From: Oscillospiraceae bacterium
Lineage (GTDB): Bacteria > Bacillota > Clostridia > Oscillospirales > Ruminococcaceae
NCBI GenBank assembly: GCA_014796735.1
Contig: JAAVIG010000096.1
Span: 1 to 13,271 of the forward strand
DNA length: 13,271 nt
Reading direction: 5' to 3'
Position 1 is the first letter of the stretch, and every line of letters begins with the position of its first letter. Positions 8,231 through 13,271 of this stretch are shown here, one piece after another. The notes under the pieces are model-generated. The model made no database searches, was not told where the DNA came from, and was given only the letters and a program-made list of their open reading frames with translations. A program made the translations under genes and the position numbers.

Positions 8231-8369
8231 AGTGGGGCAATGAGTTTCACCGAATTTTTCGCACTTGTGTATGTAATCGTACTTGTTATAGGGATTGTGC
8301 TATTTTATAAATGAAACAGCATGAGGTGAAGCTTATTGCACCTTCTCCCCCCTTTGGTGTCACCTTAAG
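8206..8369 (+). promoter_or_regulatory. Long-range inverted repeat around the small peptide gene
   Basis: Arm 8206-8230 and the reverse complement of 8345-8369 agree at 23 of 25 positions. The left arm contains the AAGGGGGGAG ribosome-binding site for the ATG at 8240, so in an mRNA this pairing would hide it. A competing local pairing is possible: GGTGAAAC (8211-8218) with GTTTCACC (8244-8251), which leaves the ribosome-binding site and start codon in the loop. The two folds share 8211-8218 and exclude each other. A further small hairpin, AGGTG (8324-8328) with CACCT (8339-8343), precedes the right arm. The pairings are seen; the switching role is inference. Confidence 0.6.
8240..8314 (+). 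CDS. Small hydrophobic membrane peptide (24 aa), candidate type I toxin-like
   Basis: Unnamed 24-codon reading frame starting at ATG 8240 and ending in TGA. It begins MSFTEFFALVY, continues as a run of Val, Ile, Leu and Gly, and ends VLFYK: a single membrane-spanning helix with an acidic N-terminal side and a terminal lysine. A strong purine-rich site, AAGGGGGGAG (8221-8230), lies 9 nt upstream, which is why this frame is favoured over chance. That site is the last part of repeat copy 2. Size and composition resemble the toxins of type I toxin-antitoxin systems and other small membrane proteins, but I do not recognise a specific family. The surrounding inverted repeat and an opposing promoter (8418-8446) fit antisense or structural control. 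It could instead be a chance frame; the other two repeat copies end outside the window at this point, so conservation cannot be judged here. Confidence 0.5.
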   Translation: MSFTEFFALVYVIVLVIGIVLFYK

Positions 8370-8417
8370 CCCCGCGCGGGAGCGCACACTGCACTCGGTT
8401 ACGAGTTAAAAGAAAAC

Positions 8418-8446
8418 ATTACATAAAGCGCAGCTTTACAAATCAA
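8418..8446 (-). promoter_or_regulatory. Candidate antisense promoter facing the small peptide gene
   Basis: On the minus strand TTGATT (8446-8441) and TGTAAT (8423-8418) are exactly 17 nt apart. A transcript would start near 8411 and run leftward through 8369-8345 and antisense to the peptide frame at 8314-8240. The -35 box matches consensus at 4 of 6 and the -10 box at 5 of 6 positions, so chance is possible in this AT-rich stretch. Confidence 0.35.
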
Positions 8447-8530
8447 ACAATCGGCAGTTGCTCCGAAAAGCACCCCACCGCCTAAAACGCAGTTTTAAAA
8501 AGGCACTCCGCCGCCTGAGGAGAACCCCCC

Positions 8531-8559
8531 TTGACAACCCCCCCAAAAACAAATATAAT
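8531..8559 (+). promoter_or_regulatory. Consensus sigma-A promoter of pyk
   Basis: TTGACA (8531-8536) and TATAAT (8554-8559) are separated by exactly 17 nt: a full consensus housekeeping promoter. Transcription should start near 8566, giving a leader of about 50 nt before the pyk ATG. The rest of 8370-8530 holds a CCCGCGCGGG palindrome (8371-8380), the opposing candidate promoter, and no gene that I can support. Confidence 0.9.
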
Positions 8560-8614
8560 TAAGTCAGATAAATCAAATAAATCACAAATCAAAACCCATG
8601 AAAGGACAAATAAA

Positions 8615-10369
8615 ATGAGAAAAACAAAAATAGTATGCACAATGGGCCCCTCCACCGCTAACGACAACGTATTAAGGGAGTTAATGAAAGCGGGCATGAA
8701 CGTTGCCCGACAAAATTTTTCTCACGGCGACCACGAAAGCCACTTAAAAACCTTTCAGCAGGTCAAGCGCATACGTGAGGAGCTGGGGCTGCCCGTGGCG
8801 TCATTGCTTGACACCAAGGGTCCTGAGGTGAGAGTAAAGCTTTTCAAAGACGGAAAGGCGGAGCTTAAAGACGGCTCGATATTCACCCTGACCACCCGTG
8901 AGGTCGAGGGAAGCTCCGAGGAGGTATCCATTACCTACAAAAACCTCGCAAAGGACATTGACGTAGGCACAAGAATATTGGCGGACGACGGACTTATCGA
9001 AATGAAAGTAACGGAAATCGACACCAAGCCCGAGGGAGACGATATAAAGTGCCTTATAGTACACGGCGGCTGGCTCAGCAACAATAAATCCTGCAACTTC
9101 CCCGGCGCGAAGCTGTCGATGCCCTACGTAAGCGAAAGGGATAAAAGCGACATCATCTTCGGCGCGGAAACGGGCTTTGACTTTATTGCCGCAAGCTTTG
9201 TAAGCTGTGACGCGGATATACTCGAAGTAAGAAAAATACTTGAGGAAAACGGCGGCAAGGACATAAAGATCATCGCCAAAATCGAAAATCAGGAGGGCGT
9301 TGACAATATCGACGACATTCTGAGAGTTTCCGACGGCATAATGGTAGCAAGAGGAGACATGGGCGTGGAAATACCCTTCGAGCAGATACCGCAGCTTCAG
9401 AAAATGCTTATCGAAAAAGGCTACAACGCGGGCAAGCAGGTCATTACCGCGACTCAGATGTTAGAGAGCATGATAAAGAATCCCCGCCCCACCAGAGCGG
9501 AAACAACCGATGTTGCCAACGCTATATACGACGGCACCAGCGCGATAATGCTGTCGGGAGAGACCGCCGCGGGAATGTACCCCGTTGAGGCGGTAAGGAC
9601 TATGGCATTGATAGCGGAAAACACCGAAAACCATATAGATTACTCAAAGCGTTTCAGAGCAAGAGAGGTAGACAGCGCGGAAAATGTCACCAACGCCATA
9701 AGCCACGCCACAGTTACCACCGCTCTCGACCTTAACGCAAAGGCTATCCTTACCGTTACCACCACAGGCGGCACCGCCAAGCTTTTGTCAAAGTACCGTC
9801 CCAACCGCCCCATTTTAAGCTGTACACCAAGCGAGCGCACATGGCGGCAGTTAAGTTTAAGCTGGGGCGTTGTCCCTCTTATGAGCAGGATAATGGAGAC
9901 CACCGACGACCTGTTTAACCATGCGGTAGATTGCGCGGTAAACGAGGGCTATCTTGAAAACGGCGATCTGGTAGTCATCACCGCGGGCGTGCCTTTGGGT
10001 ATCAGCGGCACCACCAACCTTATGAAGGTGCATGTGGTTGGCGACGTGCTTGTTATGGGCGACGGCGTAACGGACAAAACCGCCACAGCCCAGCTTTGCG
10101 TAGCGAGAACGCCTGAAGAAGCGGTAAGAAATTTCGTCAACGGAGATATATTGGTAATCCCCGAGACCGATAACAGCATAATGAGAATACTCCGCGCCGC
10201 TAAGGGCATTATCACCGAAAAGGGCGGATCGGACAGCCACGCTGCGGTAGTGGGACTTTCCTTGGATATTCCAGTTATTGTGGGAGCGGAAAACGCCACA
10301 AGTATTTTAAAGAGCGGAACTACCGTTACTATGGACGCGGGAAGAGGAATCGTTTCGTCGGGCAGTTAA
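8615..10369 (+). CDS. pyk: Pyruvate kinase
   Basis: Converts phosphoenolpyruvate and ADP to pyruvate and ATP, the last step of glycolysis, in the cytosol. The 584-residue product matches Bacillus-type enzymes (about 585), which carry an extra C-terminal domain. Visible marks: MRKTKIVCTMGPS at the N terminus; a NFSHG phosphate/potassium-site motif; DTKGPEVR; catalytic K222 in IIAKIENQEG; the metal-binding region around MVARGDMGVEIP (R246-D248); NPRPTRAETTDVANAI; and a C-terminal PEP-utilizer-like domain (about 480-584) with GGSDSHAAVVG, H542. An in-frame TTG at 8531 would add 28 residues, but it overlaps the -35 box and lies upstream of the transcription start, and AAAGG (8601-8605) sits properly before ATG 8615. 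The usual Leu or Phe before NFSHG is Gln here (VARQNFSHG). Transcribed alone; ends at the bidirectional terminator at 10472-10512. Confidence 0.97.
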   Translation: MRKTKIVCTMGPSTANDNVLRELMKAGMNVARQNFSHGDHESHLKTFQQVKRIREELGLPVASLLDTKGPEVRVKLFKDGKAELKDGSIFTLTTREVEGSSEEVSITYKNLAKDIDVGTRILADDGLIEMKVTEIDTKPEGDDIKCLIVHGGWLSNNKSCNFPGAKLSMPYVSERDKSDIIFGAETGFDFIAASFVSCDADILEVRKILEENGGKDIKIIAKIENQEGVDNIDDILRVSDGIMVARGDMGVEIPFEQIPQLQKMLIEKGYNAGKQVITATQMLESMIKNPRPTRAETTDVANAIYDGTSAIMLSGETAAGMYPVEAVRTMALIAENTENHIDYSKRFRAREVDSAENVTNAISHATVTTALDLNAKAILTVTTTGGTAKLLSKYRPNRPILSCTPSERTWRQLSLSWGVVPLMSRIMETTDDLFNHAVDCAVNEGYLENGDLVVITAGVPLGISGTTNLMKVHVVGDVLVMGDGVTDKTATAQLCVARTPEEAVRNFVNGDILVIPETDNSIMRILRAAKGIITEKGGSDSHAAVVGLSLDIPVIVGAENATSILKSGTTVTMDAGRGIVSSGS

Positions 10370-10471
10370 TAAATTAAAATGATCGTAAGAATTTATGGAT
10401 AATTTGAGAATACGGAGTTGAAAATCAAACGCGGTCATTTAAAAAGCAAGGATTCAGTATAAATATAATAT

Positions 10472-10512
10472 AAAAACAGCGCGGTATTACAAATAAATAC
10501 CGCGCCGTTTTT
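10472..10512. terminator. Bidirectional terminator between pyk and the XRE gene
   Basis: GCGCGGTATT (10479-10488) pairs perfectly with AATACCGCGC (10496-10505). It is flanked by an extra C-G pair, AAAAA at 10472-10476 and TTTTT at 10508-10512, so a U-tract is present whichever strand is read. It serves the convergent genes on either side. The 10370-10471 stretch after pyk holds nothing else recognisable. Confidence 0.9.
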
Positions 10513-10531
10513 AATTTCCGCTTTGTCATCT

Positions 10532-10777
10532 TCACATGCTTTCTGCCTTTCCTTGTACTGCCTTTCGTGTCTCGCGGTATTCCTCCTGCCCCGCAAGATA
10601 ATCTATGCTAACATTATAAAATTTGGACAGCGTAATATAAATCCTTATGGGTATCTCCCGCTTTCCGTTTTCGTAGTCGGAATAATACTGCTGCGTAGTA
10701 CCCAAAACCGCGGCTACCTGTTTTTGAGTGTACCCCCTGTCCTCTCTTATTACTCTCAGATTTTCATAATAGGTCAA
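10532..10777 (-). CDS. XRE-family helix-turn-helix regulator
   Basis: An 81-residue DNA-binding protein with a Cro/C1-type HTH over about residues 3-60: LRVIREDRGYTQKQVAAVLG, then a recognition helix at about TTQQYYSDYENGKRE, then IPIRIYITLSKFYNVSIDYLAG. The short charged tail has no second domain. The start is TTG, preceded by an AGGGGG ribosome-binding site about 8-9 nt away; an in-frame TGA lies three codons upstream and there is no ATG option near the N terminus. It converges on pyk and shares its terminator. Small stand-alone XRE proteins of this kind usually repress their own promoter or a neighbour. The divergent glycosyltransferase promoters are 150-260 bp away, and the target cannot be told from the sequence. 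Confidence 0.88.
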   Translation of the reverse strand: MTYYENLRVIREDRGYTQKQVAAVLGTTQQYYSDYENGKREIPIRIYITLSKFYNVSIDYLAGQEEYRETRKAVQGKAESM

Positions 10778-10849
10778 TCCGTATCACCCCCTGCTTTTCC
10801 GCCCGTGTTTCCTCAAAAAAGGCGCAAATTCTCGGCTTTTCCAATTCAT

Positions 10850-10871
10850 ATTATATAGTTATTTTTAGCTA
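10850..10871 (-). promoter_or_regulatory. Candidate XRE promoter with possible operator
   Basis: On the minus strand a perfect TATAAT (10855-10850) lies about 70 nt upstream of the TTG start, but no good -35 is seen. Directly next to it, where the promoter spacer would be, are the half-sites TAGTTA (10856-10861) and TAGCTA (10866-10871), an imperfect inverted repeat that could be an autoregulatory operator. Confidence 0.4.
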
Positions 10872-10929
10872 AACCGCACGAATACATAATAATTCATTTA
10901 GATAAATTAACAAAATTTCATGGACCCTG

Positions 10930-10958
10930 TTGACTTTTGCAAAATATAAAAGTATAAT
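10930..10958 (+). promoter_or_regulatory. Upstream promoter P1 of the glycosyltransferase gene
   Basis: TTGACT (10930-10935), a 17-nt spacer and TATAAT (10953-10958) form a near-consensus sigma-A promoter. A transcript from here would carry a leader of roughly 145 nt containing a weak inverted repeat, GACATTT (10972-10978) with AAATGTC (11006-11012). No gene was found in 10778-11108. Confidence 0.75.
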
Positions 10959-11035
10959 GTAAATGTTAAACGACATTTCATTTAAGTCAAACCAAAATAT
11001 TACAAAAATGTCATAAAAAAATAATATATTTCCTC

Positions 11036-11064
11036 TTGACAAAGTACTGTGATATGGGTATACT
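11036..11064 (+). promoter_or_regulatory. Downstream promoter P2 of the glycosyltransferase gene
   Basis: TTGACA (11036-11041), 17 nt, TATACT (11059-11064): a strong sigma-A promoter whose start near 11071 gives a leader of about 38 nt. It lies 106 bp downstream of P1, so the gene has tandem promoters. Confidence 0.85.
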
Positions 11065-11108
11065 CTACTTAAAAAGAAAAACAAGAGGAAAGGAAACAAA
11101 AGGACAAA

Positions 11109-12050
11109 ATGGAGCATATTCCCTCAGTAAGCGTTATAGTGCCTATATATAAAGTAGAGAAGTACATCAGGCGCTGTCTTGATTCGATAAAAGCGCAGAC
11201 CTTTCAGGACTACGAGGTAATAATGATAAACGACGGCACGCCCGACAATTCCGCCTTGATAGCGGAGGAATACACCGCCGACCCGCGTTTTAAGCTGTAT
11301 CATCAGAAAAACAGCGGCATCGGCGAGGTAAGGAACAGAGCGATAGGCATGGCAAAGGGCGAATATTTAGCCTTTGTTGACAGCGACGACAGTATTTTAC
11401 CAAATCATCTTAAGGGACTGTACAACGCCGCCGCGGAAAGCAATGCAGATATAGTATGCTGCGGCTACTGCTGCTGCGACGAGAAAGGCGAGCATTTCAG
11501 AACCGGCAAGATATTAAAACGAAAAGGCGTTTACCGTGCCGAAAAGCTGTACGGAAATATTATAAGGGACATTTCGATAAGACGTTATCTTTGGAGCAAG
11601 CTTTTCAGAAAAAAGCTGTTTACCGATAACGATTTGTATTTCCCGAAAATGCTTTTTGAAGACGCGTGTATAATCCCGAAGCTTTTCTACCACGCAAATA
11701 TAATTGCCGTTACGAATGACAAAACCTATGTTTACACCCACAGGGCAAGCGGCATAACGGGCTTTAACGACAAAAGGTGCATCAACGATTATCTGGCGGC
11801 TAACAAATCCGTTGAAGATTACTTTTTAAACACTCCCGAAGCGGATTTTTATATTTGGCATCTGATCTACCAAAGGCTGAAAACCGCTTCCGTTACCTAC
11901 TGCTGGCTTGTTATACAGATATTCAAGCTGAGAGACAAAGAAAGCTTTAAGGAAAATTTAACCAAAATAAATAAATACCTTACCGCGCGGACTTGGAAAG
12001 ATTACGGCCTTGCCAAGAAGCGCGGAAGCAGAGTAAGAAAAACTTTATAA
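11109..12050 (+). CDS. Family 2 glycosyltransferase (GT-A fold)
   Basis: A 313-residue inverting glycosyltransferase that would move a sugar from a nucleotide-sugar to a lipid- or polymer-linked acceptor, as in capsule, exopolysaccharide or teichoic-acid decoration; donor and acceptor are unknown. The N terminus has the family's VSVIVPIYKVEKYIRRCLDSI segment (residues 7-27), N41-D42-G43 (usually DDG), the NSGIGEVRNRAIG loop and the metal-binding D91-S92-D93-D94. Further on, RRYLWSKLFRKKLF and FED (E184-D185) match the acceptor-side motifs of small GT2 enzymes. No membrane helix is evident, so it is probably cytosolic or peripheral. Residues 117-123 read CCGYCCC, an unusual cysteine cluster for the family. 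ATG 11109 has AAAGGA just upstream. It stands alone rather than in a polysaccharide gene cluster, but may be co-transcribed with the response regulator 86 nt downstream. Confidence 0.9.
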   Translation: MEHIPSVSVIVPIYKVEKYIRRCLDSIKAQTFQDYEVIMINDGTPDNSALIAEEYTADPRFKLYHQKNSGIGEVRNRAIGMAKGEYLAFVDSDDSILPNHLKGLYNAAAESNADIVCCGYCCCDEKGEHFRTGKILKRKGVYRAEKLYGNIIRDISIRRYLWSKLFRKKLFTDNDLYFPKMLFEDACIIPKLFYHANIIAVTNDKTYVYTHRASGITGFNDKRCINDYLAANKSVEDYFLNTPEADFYIWHLIYQRLKTASVTYCWLVIQIFKLRDKESFKENLTKINKYLTARTWKDYGLAKKRGSRVRKTL

Positions 12051-12058
12051 AAATATAC

Positions 12059-12098
12059 TCCGTTGATTTTCTCACCGCCGAGGCGGAATATCAGCGGA
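12059..12098 (+). terminator. Possible hairpin between glycosyltransferase and response regulator genes
   Basis: TCCGTTGAT (12059-12067) pairs with ATCAGCGGA (12090-12098) with one G-U pair, and CCGC (12075-12078) with GCGG (12083-12086) inside it. A T-rich stretch follows but is not a clean U-run. It may attenuate rather than end transcription; no convincing promoter was found for the next gene in this gap. Confidence 0.3.
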
Positions 12099-12136
12099 TT
12101 TATTTATGACTTATTTATAAAAGCAGGAGAATTAAA

Positions 12137-12805
12137 ATGAATCTGAACCGACACATTTTGATCATTGACGACGACATATACATCGGAAATATGGTGGAGG
12201 AAGTCCTTACGAAGGAGGGCTATTCGGTGAGCCGCGCCTATTCGGGCACGGAAGCTCTTTTAATGCTTTCGGAAATAAAGCCCGACCTGATACTTTTGGA
12301 CTTAATGCTGCCCGGCTTATCGGGGGAGGAGGTACTGCCGAAGATCAGGAATATTCCGGTTATTGTGGTAAGCGCAAAGGCGGATACCGAAAACAAGGTA
12401 AACCTGCTTCTCGGCGGAGCGGCGGACTATATCACAAAGCCCTTTGACACAAAGGAGCTGCTGGCAAGGATCACCATACGTCTCAGAAATTCCTCGGACG
12501 CCGAAGCGAACCGTCTTGAATACGACGATATGACGCTTTTTACGGATACTCATACGGCGAAGGTCAACGGAAAGGAAGCCAAGCTCACCCGAACCGAGTG
12601 CGCCATTTTAAAGCTGCTGATGTTAAATCCAAAACAGGTGATCGCAAAATCAACGCTATTGGAGCGCATAAGCTTAGACACTCCCGACTGCACCGAAAGC
12701 TCGCTGAAAATGCATGTTAGTAATCTTAGGAGGAAGCTTAGGGAAATCAGCGGGAAGGATTATATTGAAGCGGTCTGGGGGATAGGGTTTAAAATGAAAA
12801 ATTGA
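12137..12805 (+). CDS. OmpR/PhoB-family response regulator
   Basis: A 222-residue two-component transcription regulator. The receiver domain (about 5-115) has the acidic pair D12-D13, phospho-acceptor D55 in LLLDLMLPG, S79 in VVSAKAD, and K101-P102 in DYITKPF. The winged-helix DNA-binding domain (about 126-222) carries LTRTECAILKLLMLNPKQ and the recognition helix region ESSLKMHVSNLRRKL, then EAVWGIGFKM, the usual C-terminal hairpin. All key residues are intact, so it should be activated by a sensor kinase. The usual adjacent histidine kinase is absent: upstream is the glycosyltransferase gene and downstream is repeat copy 3. It may be an orphan, or the kinase may lie beyond the window. AGGAG (12125-12129) precedes ATG 12137. 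The stop TGA is immediately followed by TAA and lies in a 7-bp tandem repeat. Confidence 0.95.
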   Translation: MNLNRHILIIDDDIYIGNMVEEVLTKEGYSVSRAYSGTEALLMLSEIKPDLILLDLMLPGLSGEEVLPKIRNIPVIVVSAKADTENKVNLLLGGAADYITKPFDTKELLARITIRLRNSSDAEANRLEYDDMTLFTDTHTAKVNGKEAKLTRTECAILKLLMLNPKQVIAKSTLLERISLDTPDCTESSLKMHVSNLRRKLREISGKDYIEAVWGIGFKMKN

Positions 12806-12824
12806 TAATTGATAATTGATAATT
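12801..12824. repeat. 7-bp tandem repeat over the response-regulator stop codon
   Basis: The unit ATTGATA occurs three times in a row plus a partial ATT, beginning inside the last codons of the response regulator gene and containing its stop. The following 12825-12933 is AT-rich with no gene or clear terminator that I can support. Confidence 0.85.
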
Positions 12825-12933
12825 TAAAATGGTGATACATCTGCGGCGATTTTAAATATTTCGCAAGTTTTAAGATGTTTGGGGAAACGTAAATATTTCT
12901 CGTGAGATAGGAAATAAGGAAGCAAAACAGAGG

Positions 12934-13271
12934 GAGCGACGAACAATGTTGGCGGCGGAGCCGCGGGCGACAGCCCGCTGAAATGCGAAGCATTTCAAAA
13001 TTTTCGCGAAGCGAAAATTTGGCTCCGCCCCTGTTGTGGGGCAGTTATTGCAAAAGGAACGTTTTTAACGGATAGGGTGGTACAACCCAATTGGGAGCAC
13101 AAGAATAATCATACATTGCACAAACTAATGGGAGCAACTAACGTCACCAATGAAAATACATAATCAATAACGTAGCACCTGCGACCCGAACGTGAATAAA
13201 GCCTCAATAATTCCACCCACACTTCCCTAAGGGACTATCGCCACACAGCTTTTAGGAAAAACAGAGCCGAG
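12934..13271 (+). repeat. Dispersed structured repeat, copy 3 (cut by window end)
   Basis: Same orientation as copy 2, starting at GAGCGACGAAC. It carries the copy-1 type of internal module: 13219-13271 is the exact reverse complement of 97-149. By comparison with copy 1, about 96 bases of the right end lie outside the window, including whatever follows it. It lies about 130 nt after the response regulator gene. Confidence 0.9.
12954..13029 (+). other. Four-way-junction (cloverleaf) fold in repeat copy 3
   Basis: Outer stem 12954-12962 pairs perfectly with 13021-13029; hairpins are 12963-12978 (loop GACA), 12979-12997 (loop GAA) and 12998-13020 (loop GAA). In the middle hairpin the stem is TGAAATGC/GCATTTCA where copies 1 and 2 have TGAAACGC/GCGTTTCA: both sides of one pair changed together, so pairing is kept. 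Again no base is unpaired at the junction. Confidence 0.85.

Noticed and set aside
8531..8614. N-terminal extension of pyruvate kinase from TTG 8531
   Set aside because: It overlaps the perfect -35/-10 boxes, lies upstream of the expected transcription start, has no homology-like content, and ATG 8615 has a good ribosome-binding site and gives the family length.
10523..10858. 111-codon plus-strand frame opposite the XRE gene
   Set aside because: Antisense of a clear helix-turn-helix protein and spans its promoter.
10869..11117. 82-codon minus-strand hydrophobic frame
   Set aside because: It is low-complexity AT-rich sequence lying over both glycosyltransferase promoters, with no recognisable domain.

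Overview
Organism: the window looks like a low-to-mid-GC Bacillota genome, most likely Clostridia of the Ruminococcaceae/Oscillospiraceae type. The support is purine-rich AAAGGA/AGGAG ribosome-binding sites, textbook sigma-A promoters (TTGACA-17-TATAAT), a Bacillus-type 584-residue pyruvate kinase with a C-terminal PEP-utilizer domain, a TTG-started small XRE regulator, and a giant beta-1,2-glucan-synthase-like protein of the kind found in gut Clostridia. The family-level placement is inference. The window begins exactly at one boundary of a dispersed repeat and ends inside another copy, so it may be a whole contig broken at repeats. Layout: 1-435 is repeat copy 1 (inverted). 578-7600 is one huge + strand gene for a 2340-residue cyclic beta-1,2-glucan synthase-like enzyme, followed by a perfect 19-bp-stem hairpin. 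7791-8230 is repeat copy 2, running directly into an unannotated 24-codon membrane peptide (8240-8314) that sits between two arms of a near-perfect 25-nt inverted repeat. 8531-10369 holds a perfect promoter and the pyruvate kinase gene, closed by a bidirectional terminator shared with a convergent XRE regulator (10532-10777, minus strand). 10778-11108 is an AT-rich gene-free stretch with tandem promoters that drive a GT2 glycosyltransferase (11109-12050), followed by an OmpR/PhoB-type response regulator (12137-12805). 12934-13271 is repeat copy 3, cut by the window end. No tRNA, rRNA, CRISPR array or transposase gene was seen. How the parts relate: the two glycosyltransferase genes point to surface or periplasmic glycan synthesis, but they are in separate transcription units split by central-metabolic pyk, and nothing in the sequence ties them into one pathway. 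The most unusual content is non-coding: a roughly 435-440 bp repeat in three copies, each with a 75-77 nt segment that folds into a closed four-way junction with no unpaired bases at the junction and with a compensatory base-pair change between copies. Copies 1 and 2 are inverted around the glucan synthase gene. Copy 2 differs from the others by a swapped internal module, and its outer end supplies the ribosome-binding site of the small hydrophobic peptide. That peptide, the alternative pairings around its start, and an opposing candidate promoter together resemble a type I toxin-antitoxin or a self-regulated small-membrane-protein locus; this is the best candidate for an undescribed system here.
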